Assembly (NCBI GenBank): GCA_000934385.1
Contig: KN880444.1
Span: forward strand, 1 to 64,000
DNA length: 64,000 nt
Source: Cylindrobasidium torrendii FP15055 ss-10
Lineage: Eukaryota > Basidiomycota > Agaricomycetes > Agaricales > Physalacriaceae
Direction: 5' to 3'
Shown here: positions 22,855-35,780 of the stretch, piece by piece
Numbering within the stretch: the first letter of the stretch is position 1
Layout: each line of letters begins with the position of its first letter
Made by a program: the position numbers and the translations under genes
The notes under the pieces: model-generated
The model's database searches: none
What the model saw: only the letters and a program-made list of their open reading frames with translations
What the model was told of the DNA's origin: nothing

Positions 22855-24361
22855 ATGTTGTCTGTATCGCTGTTTGCGATACTCTTGTGCTCATCCCTCG
22901 TTCTTGCCGCGGATCTCTACAAAATACTCGACCGTCAGTCTACCCAGCCAGGCCACACTTGAATACTAACATTTGGTTGCAGTACACCGATCAGCCTCGG
23001 AGCAGGACATTCGCTATGCATACAAGAAACTGAGTAAAAAATACCATCCAGACAAAAACAAGGAAAAGGATGCCGAGGAGAAATTTGTCAACATCGCACA
23101 CGGTGCGTCACAGTCAACTATTCGTGAATCGTGACCATGTATTGACACGTCCATTCAGCCTACGAAGTACTCTCTGATCCGGAGAAGAAGCAAATCTACG
23201 ATAGACATGGGGAGGTTGGTGCGCACGGCATTGATGTATAAATCACTGTTGACACAACCACAGGAGGGTCTAAAGGCTCACGAAAGTGGACATGGGCAGC
23301 ACGCAAATCCATTCGACATGTTCTCCAATGTATTTGGTGGGAATCGTGCGTAACATGCGGTCGCGCCGCGCGTCCTCTCATTATCTACAGGACAACGTGA
23401 CAACGTTCGCCGCGGGCCCACTTCTCTAACCGAATTTGAGGTTGACCTGGCCGACATGTACAAGGGCTCCAGCATCGACGTTTGTCCCTCCTCACTATCT
23501 TGAACTGTTGTGTGTTTAACAGCCGCATAGTTCATGATCAAGAAGAAGATCCTATGTGACCACTGCAGAGGCACCGGCGCAGCTTCAGACGGGGACATAC
23601 ACTCTTGCGGAGGCTGTGGAGGCTCTGGTGTGAAGATTGTTAAGCAGCAGGTGTGGAAGAATATCATGACTCTGATCCCTCCTTTGAAGCTAAGCTGTTC
23701 GCAGATATTCCCTGGCATGTTCGCGCAAACACAACAGACATGCAATGATTGTGGTGGGCGCGGTACCGTGATCAAGCGCAAATGTCCCCATTGCAATGGA
23801 AACAAGGTCATCGATTGGACGCCCCACTACACCCTTGAGATTACACCAGGTATGCCCGAGGGCCACGAAGTCGTATTCCATGGGGAAGGAGACGAAAGCC
23901 CCGACTGGGAGGCTGGCGACGTTGTCCTGCGCGTTCGGAGTAGGAAGAGTCAAGGTGGATGGAGACGGAAACAGTCGAGCCTATATTGGCGTGAATCTAT
24001 TAGTGTGGATGAAGTGCGTCTTGATATTTCCTCTGCATATTATTTGATTAACATTTTGAAGGCTCTCCTTGGCTTTGACAAGAACTTGACGCATCTGGAT
24101 GGCCATGTCGTGAGAATGCAGCGCTCTGGCGTAACCCAGCCAGGGTTTGTAGAGGTCATAGAAGGAGAGGGTATGCCTAGATTCGAAAACCCCTCACGAC
24201 ACGGTGATTTGTATGTCGAGTACAACGTCGTATTACCCAGTGAACTTTCGCCACAGATGCATCAGAGTATGTGCCCAAATTCTTTCCAGTGCTTGGCTTC
24301 TAATCGTTTTTTAGGATTATCCAAGGTCTTCCGAGGCGATGGAGGTCACGACGAGCTATGA
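22855..24361 (+). CDS. SCJ1: ER-lumenal DnaJ/Hsp40, Scj1/ERdj3 type
   Basis: Co-chaperone of the ER Hsp70 (Kar2/BiP), acting in folding and ER-associated degradation. [18 protein letters not shown] is a signal peptide. The J domain follows (ADLYKILD, then after an intron [24 protein letters not shown] with the catalytic HPD, and [18 protein letters not shown]). A Gly-rich stretch leads to a zinc-finger region with CxxCxGxG-type repeats ([33 protein letters not shown]), and C-terminal substrate domains. The chain ends GGHDEL, the ER-retrieval signal, just before the stop. At least six short introns. All key residues are visible. Confidence 0.93.
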
Positions 24362-24710
24362 TAGACTTTGCATGGTGTTCTCTTGTATGCTCTAGATGGT
24401 TCAGTGGAAATTATATCCTTATTCGATGGAACCGGGAACTTTGACCAACCTGCAGATTGAATGTACTCTGCTGTTGCTTGGGAACGGGAAATGGAACGGC
24501 ATTACGTGATCCCCTGCTTTTGTCTTCAGACTATCACCTGGTCTTATTGTGTTCGACTCTGATGGCTGTCCATGTCTATTGTAGCAATGATACTAAAGGT
24601 CAAGCCACGTATAGGTCCTCTTTGACTGTGCTCCCGCGGAATCAAATTCTCTCAACGCGCGAATTATCCGCGGACATTTTCAAACGACCTACGACAAGCC
24701 TTCCGCCAGA
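24362..24710. promoter_or_regulatory. Intergenic, 3' flank and promoter
   Basis: 349 bp between two genes on the same strand. It should hold the DnaJ 3' region and the promoter of the next gene. I see no recognisable site or gene. Confidence 0.4.
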
Positions 24711-26069
24711 ATGGCTGCCTTATTCAGCATCCTGCGCTGGCCAGTCGATGCTCTTGCCCATTTTATTGCCAAGCACGACAAATGGAAATTCACTGAAGTC
24801 CCTGCGCACCGCCGACGCACTGTGGATGTCAGAGAGGAGTCGCGTCTTCAGCGCCTTGATGTATTGCGCACCACATCCTCCAAAGCCATACCTGTGGTAG
24901 ATGCTACCCCGCTACCACAGAACACCGTTCGCTACAAACCCCAGCCAGTGCGTTTTCCTTCTTGTCTGGCCAGGACGCAAATGTGACATGAAAACCATTG
25001 TTCAGGACGTTATGCGCCCGGGACAGGACCTTCTCTGGGCATTGCCAGATCCTTATTCGCACTTCAGACTTTCTGGGACAGTCGATGTCACGCCACTGGG
25101 CAACAGCAAGATGGTTGTGCAGAGGCAGCGTAGGCGAACACGATTCTTTGCCGTCAGCGACTTTTTCGAACCTGTAGAACGGGGGAAGGTGTACCCTCTC
25201 GATGGTTGTTTGGTGTGTTTTGATGCTGCGTTCTGGGCGCAGAGGCTGAATGGGATTCTTTGTAGCGCCATGAAGGGATCAATAAACGCGTTCAGAAGAA
25301 ATTGGTGTCGGAGGAGACCACTACTCGTTCGGTCCCTGCCTCCTACATCCCTTCACCCGAAGACGTGTCGGCGGTTCAGAAAGCGTCAACTACGGCGCCG
25401 CGGGGTATGGGGCCAATCCCGTTGACTCAACGGCATCATGTTTCCCTTAGCCGTAACAGACATTCGCGGCGGTCTTGCTCGCAGAAGCAGTCCAATCCAA
25501 GATTACAAGAACAGCCAGAGCAGGATCTTGGGCTGGCTTTCGGCGGAGTCATAACGGCTGTAGAGAGCATGAGCTCTGCAGAGATTTTGCGTGCTGATGT
25601 TCTGGATTCGAACGATGTTGCACCTATGACCTCGCTGGACGAGAAGATGGAACAAGAGCAAGAGGAGATGGAAATCGTGACGGAATTACATTCCCAACTG
25701 GAGAAAGAGCTCGACGAGGAGCTTGCCGAAGCTGCGATGGACAGCGAGACCGACGTGGAGGAGGGAGACGAGGGAGAGAGAATCTATTCGGACGCTGGGG
25801 AAATGTTCGACTCAGCCTCAAAGCTCGAGCTTGAACATAACCAGGTGCCAACAACCTCAACCAGGACTCGCGACCGTCGGAGAATGTCCTGGGCTTCAGA
25901 TGCTACATTGGTGGAATCCGACGAGGAGTGTGGCTTCGGTGCAGGACCGTTCGTGGAAATGGTCGGTGGCCCAGACAATCCGGGCAAGGCATGCCTTCCT
26001 ATATGTTCATCATCCGATTATGTTTCTACACCCAATGTTGATAGTATATGTACGACCCGAACCTACTGA
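24711..26069 (+). CDS. Acidic protein of unknown function
   Basis: Three exons by my reading. Exon 1 (MAALFSILRWPVDALAHFIA, then HDKWKFTEVPAHRRRTVDV) ends near PQP before a GTGCGT donor; exon 2 starts DVMRPGQDLLWALPD after TTGTTCAG; a second intron (GTGTGT after GGTTGTTTG, ending TTTGTAG at about 25266) restores frame as LDGCL-RHEGINKRVQKKL. The N-terminal half looks folded (RFFAVSDFFEPVERGKVYPL); the C-terminal half is acidic and coiled-coil-like (LEKELDEELAEAAMDSETDV) with Ser-rich tracts. About 400 residues. No family recognised. The final codons before 26069 may be altered by an unseen intron. Confidence 0.6.
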
Positions 26070-26276
26070 AATGTATGCGCCTCATTGAACACAACCTTGC
26101 GCGACTTGGTGCTCTTCCTGGCCGAGTTTGTTGCTGCACAAAGATTAGAAAACTCCGATGTTTATTCCCTCTGGGACAATGATGCTAGCCCGGCCTTCTG
26201 AGCAATGTCGATGATGCGTCGTGAAATTGGTAAATGCGTGCGTGCTATAGAGTACAGTGGTGAAAAAGGTTCATAT

Positions 26277-29200
26277 CTAAGCTACATCATCTTGGACTGG
26301 CACTCTTGGAATAACGATCCACTGCTTCAAGACTAAAGGTCGTGCAAGCTTCCATAATTCGCATCCAACGACAAAGGCAAGTGACATGCCGACGACAAGA
26401 CCCCACTCCCAACCGATAGGTGCTTGGTAGAAAACGCGGCTATTGAAGCTGGGAATATATATGGCTGCATGCATAGGTCAGACGAACATAGTCGGGGGCT
26501 GGAGGAACGAAGAGACGTACGCAGGACGACGGTCATCATACCACCGATGGACGAAAAGAGGAGGACCTTGTTTGACCATAGATCCTTGTAGAATTTGCGT
26601 CCAGGGGTCAACGAAAACAGTGAGCGGTCGACTGCAAAGCAGTCAGAAAAAAAAAGGATAGAAAGCAGAGAAGGAAGGAACCCACATGACTTCAGCTCGA
26701 GGGCATACAGTAAGATCTGGAAGATCAAAGTTGCGAACACCGTTGACCGCGCGCGGAAGACCAGGTTACACCCATCGGAGGAGGAATGATTGCACTGTGT
26801 GAACAGGTCACCGTTCCCGACCCCGTAAACAACAATGACGAACTGTCGTACATTAGATCATGTCCACAATTGAGAAACGCCTGACTTACGCTGAGTAGGC
26901 ATGTCGCGCCCATGATCACACCGTATACCATCGTGTCGACAATAATCGGCCAAGTGAACACACCGGTCTTCGTCGAGTGTGGAGGCCGAAGCATCAGGTC
27001 AGGATAGGCTGCCTCTAACCCAAGTCCAAATGCCGGAGGGCTACTTGTGAGCATGTTCACCCAAAGCACTCCGATTGGGCTGAGGGGAAAGACACTCTTG
27101 CCGTCCTCGTCGATGAAAGCCAGGCCTATGATTAAAAGTAGAACTTCGGCAACATTTGTGGTGAGCAGATGGAGAACGAAACGTTGAATGTTGGTAAAGA
27201 TGCGTCGGCCTTCGGTAATGGCAGCGCGAATAGAGTCGAAGTTATCGTCGGTAAGAACCAGGTCGGAGGCGTCCTTCGCAACATCAGACCCAGCCATGCC
27301 CATTGCAATTCCAACAGGCGCAAGCTTGAGTGCAGGGGAGTCGTTGACACCATCGCCAGTCATAGCCATATGCTTTCCACGTCGCTTTCCTGCTTGGATC
27401 ATACGCACTACGGATATGTCAGTGGCGGCCATAGCTTGTCGGAATAGTGCGCACCTTTGGTCTCTGGCGCACATCTAGCAACAACAAGAGGAAGCTCAGG
27501 CAGTGCATCAATCTCTGCCTCAGATAGTCGGTCGAATTCGGTCGCGGTCATGACAGCACTTTTGGGTGCGTCGGGTTGAATGATTTCGACAGCCTCTGCG
27601 ATGGCCTTTGCCGTGGTTATATGGTCTCCAGTTAACCTACTCATCGATTAGTCTACACTCAGAGGCAAACCAAGAGAATGGCGCACATGTGAACGACAAT
27701 TCCAGCTGCCTTGCATGCCCTTACAGCGCCGACCGTTTCCGGACGGGGAGGGTCAAAAATACCGGCTAATCCCAAAATCGTCAAGTCCTTTTCGGCATCC
27801 TCGCGCGCGATTTCATCAACGGTGTCTGGATCGGCGCTGCGTTGTGCCAAAGCAATGACTCGAAGACCATCAGACGCGAGCTCCTCTGCCTTTGCGATAA
27901 AGGAAGACCTGACAGAATCGGTAATGGGCGCCGAGGTTTGTGGGGCGCCCAAAGGATTAGGGATGTACGAAATGCAGCATTCTAAAATTCTCTCAACCTA
28001 GGGGAGATGTTCAGAGGATGACAGAAGACGGGACGTCAACATACCGCGCCTTTGCTCATAATGACGGCCTCTTGCTTTTTCGTGTCATAGTAGACGGATG
28101 ACATCTTCTTAACCGAGCTTGAGAACGGAAATTCCACCAGGAATTTGAAGCGCTTGTCGCCTTTGAAGTCGGTCAGATCGCGTGGTGCTTTCTCTGCCGC
28201 ATTTGCGCCATCCGCGAAGTGAACTTTCTCAACTGTGTCAGAACCGCTCGACACATCCACCTGACTAGTGCTTCTGTTGGATGCTTCCTGGATGGTGAGC
28301 GAAGGCTGCCCATAACCAAGCTTGGTTGCAAATACTTGGAGAGCAACCTCCGTGGGATCCCCAGTCGATTTCCATTCTCCCTTTAGATTCTTGTGAATAC
28401 TATAAGCGAAATATGAGCACAAATTCAAGAAGTTGAAGGGAAAAACAAACGTGGCAATGTTGCAAAGCGCTGCTGCGCGAACGGCCTGCGCAAGACCTTC
28501 GTCCAGATTTCCAGGTTCCAGTGCATTCGCCTTCTCAATATCCTTAGAACCTTGATAGACGGCGCCGAACGGTTCAATGGCGTTGCTTCCTGTTTCCGCG
28601 GAATAATCGACTGTCTTTCCGGCGTCGCCGCCTAGCCAGAATGACCGGACCGACATTTGACCTAGAGTCCAAGTTCAGCACATATTGTCGTTTCATCACG
28701 GAGAAGAAGGCCACATACCGAGCGTCAATGTCCCAGTCTTGTCTGAGCAAATATCCGTTACGCCTCCCAAGTTCTCCAGTGCGTCCAACTTGCGAACAAT
28801 GACATGCTCGCTGGCCATGCGTCGTGTGCCAACGGCCATCGTCAAAGTTAGGACTGCAACTAGAGACTCAGGAATGATGGCAATGGCAGTGGCGATGGCG
28901 TACAAAACCACCTCGTTGTCAACGTCGAATTTGGCGACACCAAACACGATGATTGCGAGTATGATTGCACAGCCGAAGAGAACGAAAGCGAGCTTGGACA
29001 ATTTGATTTGTAGAGGTGTACCGCCTCGAATTCCACTGAAAGGCGTCTGAGCGTCGTGAAGGATTGACGAAGAAGCACATACAGAAATTCGAGAACGCTG
29101 TTCCAGACCTTCGCGCCTAAGGAGGCTGAGCCATCATCCTTCCCAGATGGGTTATTGCTCATAGCCTCTGCGATACGTCCGATTTGGGTTGTCATCCCCG

Positions 29201-30150
29201 TCCCAATAGTAACGCCGACGCCGCGACCCTTCGTGACCACTGTAGACGAGTAGCACAAGTTGACGCGATCACCAATTGGCATGTCTAGCAGAGTATCTTC
29301 CATATCGTCGATGGACTTGGCGACTACAGGGAAAAATTAGTGTGGGAAGAGTGAAGAGCGTGATGCTTACCTGGAATTGATTCGCCAGTCAAAAGTTGCT
29401 CAGAGACCTCGAGGTTGGACACACTGACAAGACGAAGCTGGCGCAAACTAGGTGAGCCAGGGTGACACGGCGAACGATAGAACGTGCTCACGTCGCAGGG
29501 GACTACATCACCTGTCTTGATCATAACGACGTCGCCTGGGACGACGTTCTTGGCCGGGATGTGAGAGCTCTCTCCGTTACGAACGACGAGGGCGGTGGGA
29601 CTAGATAATTGGCGGAGTGACTCCATGGTCTTTTCGGCACGGTACTCTTGGAAGAAACCAACCCTAGAAATGGTGAGCATGCAGCAATGTACGGACGGAA
29701 GTACTTACGTAGTGTTAAGGACAATGACTGCTGCAATGACGGCTCCTTCGATGAAGTCTTGGACACCAAAACTCAGAGCCAGGGCAGCGAGTAGGACAAT
29801 AGTAAGGGCGTTGGCTGGATCCAAGTCAGTGACCAGCAGAGAAAAAGACGTAGGAATAGCACACCTAGTTGTCCGACTAGCACACGCCAAGCGGAGACAC
29901 CTGCCCCACCTTTGAGTATGTTTTCGCCATATGTTTCCAGTCGTCGGCTTGACTCTCGTAAGGAAAGACCATCAGTCAGCGAGGTTCCAAAGGCAGCAGA
30001 TATTTCATCGGGCGTTTGCGTGTGTGCAGAAGCTGCGGCATTCGTGAAATCTGGGTTCGTGGGTGCGACAGTGACGGAGTACGTCTGAGCTCGATTGTTT
30101 AGTTTGAGCTTGTCGGAAGTGTTCGTTAAAGATCGTGGGAGAAAACCCAT
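26277..30150 (-). CDS. ENA1: Na+/K+-exporting P-type ATPase, ENA (type IID)
   Basis: Plasma-membrane pump that ejects Na+ (and K+) at alkaline pH or high salt. The start (CAT at 30148-30150) is [19 protein letters not shown]. Order of motifs: cation ATPase N-domain ([16 protein letters not shown]), TGES in the actuator domain ([14 protein letters not shown]), phosphorylation loop [12 protein letters not shown], nucleotide-binding region, hinge [20 protein letters not shown], and C-terminal membrane helices ([20 protein letters not shown]). ENA-specific spacing and [16 protein letters not shown] support type IID rather than SERCA. More than ten short introns; about 1,080 residues, the family length. 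It ends near VPVQDDVA at 26277. Confidence 0.92.
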
Positions 30151-30795
30151 CGTGAGTCAGGTTGGGGACTCGCGGTGACAAATGTCGAGTTCTTATATAC
30201 CACTTTGGTGCCAAGAAACGAAGGGATGTCGACACCCAAGAGTCGGAGAAGCCAAGGACGAGGACTCTGTGAATTAACCCTGTGACGCATACTCAAGACA
30301 TTGGCAGCTTAATCTAGGCACCCTTTGTTCCGAGGGAGTGAACACCTCCGAAGGGGCATGGGGGGCTGTGAAGGTGGTCGATGGCACTGATTTCAGTGAC
30401 AGGCAAAAGTCACGATACGTACAAGCCAGTGTGAAAAAAGTCACTTCTTCACGTAAGTTTGAAGAAGATTCACAGTGCTAGGCATTTTGGCGAGATGAAT
30501 TGTCCAAGGAATCGAGGCTGAGCCCAAGAGGTTGTACGATCACGCCGAGCATTGTCGCGCCACACTATATGCGGTGCCAAGAACGACGAGAGTTCTGATA
30601 ACGATTGCATGAAAGCTCTAGCCCTTGAATGAAGCTGACTTGTTGAGTAAGTTTTTGAGTGAATGGATGATGGTTTATAAGAGAAAACGATGGTCGTTGA
30701 TTACGTACATCAGAGTTATCACGCGAATCGATCTACACTTCAACTCTCAAGTACTGCAATTCGAGTCATCACAGCAGATTTCGACGCTCGCAATC
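30151..30795. promoter_or_regulatory. Shared ENA1/TyrRS upstream region with PacC-type sites
   Basis: 645 bp between divergent starts. On the minus strand TATATAAGA lies at 30191-30199, about 41 bp before the ENA start. GCCAAG, matching the GCCARG consensus of the alkaline-pH regulator PacC/Rim101, occurs at 30210-30215, 30251-30256 and 30576-30581. ENA genes are known PacC/Rim101 or calcineurin targets in other fungi. The sites are short and may be chance. Confidence 0.4.
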
Positions 30796-32322
30796 ATGGC
30801 AGACAGCGCCGACGTGAAATACGAGACTATAACGCGTCGTCTGCAGGAGGTTCTGGGCGCGGACGCTATCAAGGCCATCCTTGCAGAAGGCCGTTCACCA
30901 AAGTGTTACTTTGGTATGGATGCCTGTGGATGGATATTGCTCAGTTAATTCACTTGTCTATAGGGACTGCACCTACCGGGAGACGTATGACCCCAACTAT
31001 TCGTATTCATGAAGCTAAATTCGCGCACAGCGCATATTGGATATTTTGTTCCCCTCACCAAGATTGCAGACTTTCTCAAGGCTGACGTGGAGGTGCGTAG
31101 ACTCTTCATCATTGTCATCGTATTGACGATAATCAGGTCAAAATTCTGCTCGCAGGTATATTCTACCTGGACCTCACGAACACGTCTGACGCGACCCAGA
31201 CGTACATGCCTTCCTAGACAACCTCAAAGCACCTTTAGAACTCGTCGCCCATCGCACCAAATACTACAAATTCATCCTTCTTTCTGTCTTCAAATCAGTC
31301 GGTATTCCTGTCGACAAGCTTACATTTGTCGAAGGGTCGTCTTACCAACTCTCTCGCGAGTATAATCTCGACAACTTCAAGCTTAGTACGCTCGTGACGG
31401 AACATGACGCGAAGAAAGCGGGCGCCGAGGTCGTGAAGCAAGTCGAGAGCCCGCTTCTTAGTGGTCTCCTCTACCCTGGAATGCAAGCGTTGGACGAGCA
31501 GTATCTCGATGTTGATTTCCAGTTCGGTGGGGTGGACCAGGTGCGTTGAATTTTATACATCCTGCCGCCTCTGACGTTAGCCAGCGCAAAATCTTCACCT
31601 TTGCTGAACTCTACCTACCCCGCTTGGGATACAAGAAACGCGCACACCTCATGAATGCGATGGTCCCAGGGCTTGCAGGCGGAAAGATGTCTTCATCTGA
31701 CCCCAACTCGAAGATTGACTTCTTGGACTCGCCAGAGCTTGTTCGGAAGAAAATCAAGGCCGCTTTCTGCGAGGAGGGAAACGCTGAAGACAACGGTCTC
31801 CTCTCATTTGCCGAAGCCGTTCTCTTCCCTATCGCCCAATTACGGCAGGAGCATGTTGCTGCTACCAGTGGTCCAGTCGAACTCCCAAAATCCTTTGCTA
31901 GCCCGGATGCGCCAGAGGGGACGCTCTTCTCGATTGTACGAGACGAGAAATTCGGCGGATCTCTGCACTACACCGCTTATGCCAACCTCAAAGCTGACTT
32001 TGCGTCGAAAGCAATCCACCCTAAGGACCTCAAGCAAGTCATTGGCGCAGCAATCAATACCATTCTCGACCCCATCCGCGCAGATTTCCAGTCTAACGAG
32101 GAGTGGCAAGCCATCGAAAAGCTCGCGTATCCAGATCCGAATGCAAAGCCTGAAAACAAGAAGAAGAAGAAGGTTTGTTGTCACTTGGTTGGGCGTCCAC
32201 ATCGGTAACTCACGATTTCCCAGGAGAAAGTCTACCATCCGCCGCCGCCTGGTAAAGGCAAGAACGCGCAACAGCCTACGGCGACATCGACAGCACCAGC
32301 ACCCGAAGCAGCAGCGACATAG
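30796..32322 (+). CDS. TYS1: Cytosolic tyrosyl-tRNA synthetase
   Basis: Class I synthetase that charges tRNA-Tyr. The ATG at 30796 gives [20 protein letters not shown]. The HIGH-like motif is split by an intron ([22 protein letters not shown]); [20 protein letters not shown] and [20 protein letters not shown] shape the Tyr pocket, and [17 protein letters not shown] is the KMSKS loop. The C-terminus is Lys-rich (KPENKKKKK) and continues after a last intron into a Pro/Gln-rich tail ending [13 protein letters not shown]. About 400 residues, eukaryotic/archaeal type. Introns near 30915, 31095, 31540 and 32175. Confidence 0.94.
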
Positions 32323-32429
32323 ATGATGAAGCCGTCCTTGTACAATGATTCAAATTGTATTTCTTTGTTGTACTCCAATATATGCATCTGTGTACATAAA
32401 CCTCTCCTTGACATGTTCTCGTAAATCTT

Positions 32430-35149
32430 TCACAAAGTGATTACTGTCTCATGGGGCCTTGAGGTGCTCTTTTTCTTCTCCCGTTGTTCAATCCTCCATA
32501 GGTGGTCTGTCTCTCTGAGCAGGTACAAAAGGTTTGTCGCAGGCTTCTCGTTATTTGGCGGAGCTGGAGGCGCTTCTGAGGATGCCATCGCGACAACCTT
32601 CGCGTTCTCCCTTGAACCGCCGTCGCCATACTGTTCCAGGAGGCTGAGCGTCTCTATGCAGTCTTTTGCGTACTTGTCTAAGGTTTCCTCGCTCTCCTGC
32701 ATGTTGAGAGCTCGTAAAATATCCGTCTGGCAATGAGTCAAATTCACATCTCGTGCAAGTATGAGCGACATACCCGAGTAATCCTTTCCGTGGTGCCAGC
32801 CACACGCTTCCCAACAAGCGCCACAAACAGTGATGCCACAAAGTTGAACTGTCTAAGGGCGACCGGGCAGGTCTGCGGCAATGAACGCAGCATATACCAT
32901 TCCTTCCTGAGTGCTACCCTATCTCTATCCTGGATCGCACGCGTTACATATTGGCGAACCTGTGCTTCGTCTTCTGGAGACCTTTCTGGACGGCTACCCG
33001 CTTGAGTTGGTTGTGGTTGTGGCTCAGGTGTCATGCCTGGCCTTGATTGACTAGCCTCAGACCGAACGGAAATAACGGACTGTGACCTGGAGCGAGGAGG
33101 TCTGGCGGTCCCTTCTCGACGAAGAGTCGGTGGCGGGAAAGGCGGGGCGACTGCTGGCTCTGCACGATAGAATTCTGGCTGTGCATGCTGACGATAACCA
33201 GACGAACCTGGGTCATCCGCTGGGTTGTAGGACATGGGTCCGTAGGGGAGCAACGGTCGACTTGGAGGTTCTGGAGTGGGAAAGGATGGTGGTGGACTGT
33301 AGATCCTGCTGCGTGAGCGTGGAGGTCTATGGTCGTCTGGACCTGGCGTCGGGGGCGTTGGGGACCGTCGCCGTTTGTTTGATTGCGGGGGTGAACCGAA
33401 AGATGGTCTTCGTTGGTTTGACCAGGGCGGGCTACTACTCAATGGCGCTGGGTCGATGGGCATGTTTGGATAGGTTTCATACGGTCCTGAATGCCAAGTC
33501 TCGTCATTGGGGACCAATTCTCTAGGGATTCGTGGTGCTCGCGGAGCTTGTCCCACGGGCGGAGGCTAGCGGAAAGATCAACGCTACGCATAGCGGGAAA
33601 TCAAAGCCCTACCATTTCCACAACGATGTCAATCGCCCTCACACTCGACACACAGAGTTCACAACTCATAGCTTCGTCGTGATTCTGCTCTGTGATGCGC
33701 AAAAAGAACTGTCTGAATTTGCCCCGTAATGTGTAGACTTTCGCTGGGCCATCGATTCGCCATGGCCCCGATTGTAACGCCTCGCACTACCCTCCTCGTA
33801 AGAGACGGACCGGATATTATCTAAGAAACAACGCACCAAATCCAAAGAATCTACTCTGAAGCCATCTGCTGGCTCTTCTACCGGTGCCAGAGGGACCTTG
33901 ATTTCCACAAGCTGTTTGTCCGATACCCCACTTCGTACATCGTGTATGTAAATCGTCAACAGCCTCACAGGATAAGGAGATGGTTCTCGCGCCGCTGGTA
34001 AGTGTTAGCACAGCTTTTCCGTGCGATAATTGACAGCATACCTTTCGGTTTGACGACGAGACCTGAACCACTAGGACGGGGATTCCATCCACTGCCCTCT
34101 CCATTCTTGTGCGCGTTGTTCACATTAGATTGCGTAGGGGCGGGCCCAATGACGGACATGTAAGGGTTTAAAGTGGGAACCCGGAACGATGTTGTCTGGG
34201 GTGGAGGTGGACCAGGTGGTTGAGGCGGACGCGATGTAGCTCTCCTTGATTGCCCGGTCTCCATACGAATGCCCAAATCAGTCCCATTGGCATAATCTCG
34301 TCTATAGTGAGTCGGCACTTCTGGAGGAGGAGGCTGAGGCAACGGAGCAGGTATCGTGGGTAACTCGGGAGCAGGAGCAGGAGCCTGCCTTTCGTAGAAT
34401 GAAGCCGAGATTGGAACATAGGCTGCATCCTCTATAGCGGTAGCGTCCATTGCGGACTCTGTAGAAGATGGACGTGGTGGAAACTCGGACGTCCTAGAAG
34501 CCCCAGAACCTGAAGCAACCCCCCTTGTGGGAGTCGGAGCTGTGATGGGCTGATCTCCCAAGCGCCATCGTCCGACGCTCATCTGAAAGTTCTTATCCAC
34601 CACTTTATTTTTGCGAGGTCGACCGGGGCGTTTCTTGGATGGCTCAGGCTCTTGTCCTGGCAGAAATCGTGGTCCTTCATTTGTATCAGTTCCCTTCTTA
34701 TTCTTCTTTGGCTGCGCGGGCGCTTTCCCTTTGTTAGGTTTCGCTGTAGATGTAGTAGTGGAAGGGGAGGCGAAACCAACTGGTGGTCGCAGTATCGTGC
34801 GTGCTGAAGGAGCCGCCGGCGTAGTCGGGCCGGTGATTGCAGGCTCAGGTGTGGGGACGGAAACGGGCGTGGGTGAAGCAGATGCAGTGCTTGCTTGTGC
34901 CGTTCGTGTTTGGTCCGCTTGTGTTTGAGCTGTTTGTGCTGGAGCTGTGGTAACTGGCATCGTTGTTGCCTTCGAAGAGGACGGCAAAGGTGCCCGTGGT
35001 GTTGGTCCCGGTCTGCTAGATTCATCTGACTCCTCCTCCTCCGATGACTCTTGCCTAGCCTTTGGCTCATCATCATCATCGTCCTCCATAGGGCTGGGAA
35101 GTCGTCTCGAAAGACCTGGATTAGTTACACGCCTTGGCTGAACCTCCAT
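32430..35149 (-). CDS. AT-hook, proline-rich putative chromatin protein
   Basis: I read one gene of roughly 830 residues. It starts MEVQPRRVTNPGLSRRLPSP, runs through an acidic Ser-rich segment and a Pro/Thr-rich linker to an AT-hook (KKRPGRPRKNKVVDK), a minor-groove DNA-binding motif. A conserved-looking globular part follows (VRLLTIYIHDVRSGVSDKQL, then LRGKFRQFFLRITEQ). At 33601 this frame would stop after VEMVGL, but a 47-nt intron (GTAGGG...CCGCTAG) in phase 0 joins VVEM to PPPVGQAPRAPRIP, merging it with a second Pro/Arg/Ser-rich region and a helical C-terminus (VRQYVTRAIQDRDRVALRKE, TDILRALNMQESEETLDKYA). The alternative is two separate genes. No family known to me; a nuclear role is inferred from the AT-hook. 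Confidence 0.68.
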
Positions 35150-35182
35150 AGTTTTTGTTTGAATTGGGAGAATTCCAAAGCA

Positions 35183-35780
35183 ATGTCACTTACGATGGCG
35201 GCAGAATCATCGTCTCTGTCATGGCAGCTCAGGGCGATTCCAACAGACTTAGCGGTAGACTGCAGTCACTCACGAAGCATCGCTGTCAGCCATTCCCCCA
35301 GAGCCTCGCACCGCAGTGAAAGAAAGGTTTCGCGACATAGTACGATGCGTTCTTCGGGGCTGCAATTGGTTAGAATGAACCCGGCATGGATGGAGGAAGA
35401 CAGGAGGAACCGATCATCAGCCGGCTGGACGCCATGAATTCCCACAAAAGGCTATTTGGGAAATTGCCGCCAAACACGACCAAACCATCTGCAGGCCGAT
35501 ACAAGCGTACTTGAACGGGTCAGATGGAGAATACACGGTTTTCCTAGAATCCATTAACCAGCATGCAATGGAACAATATTTTCCAAGACAGATAGGTACG
35601 TTGTATACAAAACACAGAATAGCAAGTACAATTAAACTCAAAAATAGGATGAGGTGTAGTTGTAGATTATGTAGTGAACTATGTAGGCTGACCCGACTTC
35701 TTCGTCGGCTTTCTCCTCTTGGGTGCTGCTTTCTCTGCCGCAGGCATCTTCACCTTCGGTCGGCACTGCAGAATGAATGA
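35183..35780 (+). CDS. Possible small spliced gene, unknown
   Basis: Weak candidate between two minus-strand genes. Codon texture is convincing in two separated pieces: AIPPEPRTAVKERFRDIVRC (about 35289-35350) and FPQKAIWEIAAKHDQTICRP followed by YTVFLESINQHAMEQYFP (about 35439-35585). A possible first exon is MAAQGDSNRLS with a 35-nt intron, shorter than usual. The last frame runs on to 35780, overlapping the 3' end of RecQ, so the true 3' end is uncertain. No family recognised. Confidence 0.35.

Noticed and set aside
34611..34928. Plus frame of 105 codons opposite the AT-hook gene
   Set aside because: Antisense shadow of a proline/threonine-rich coding region.
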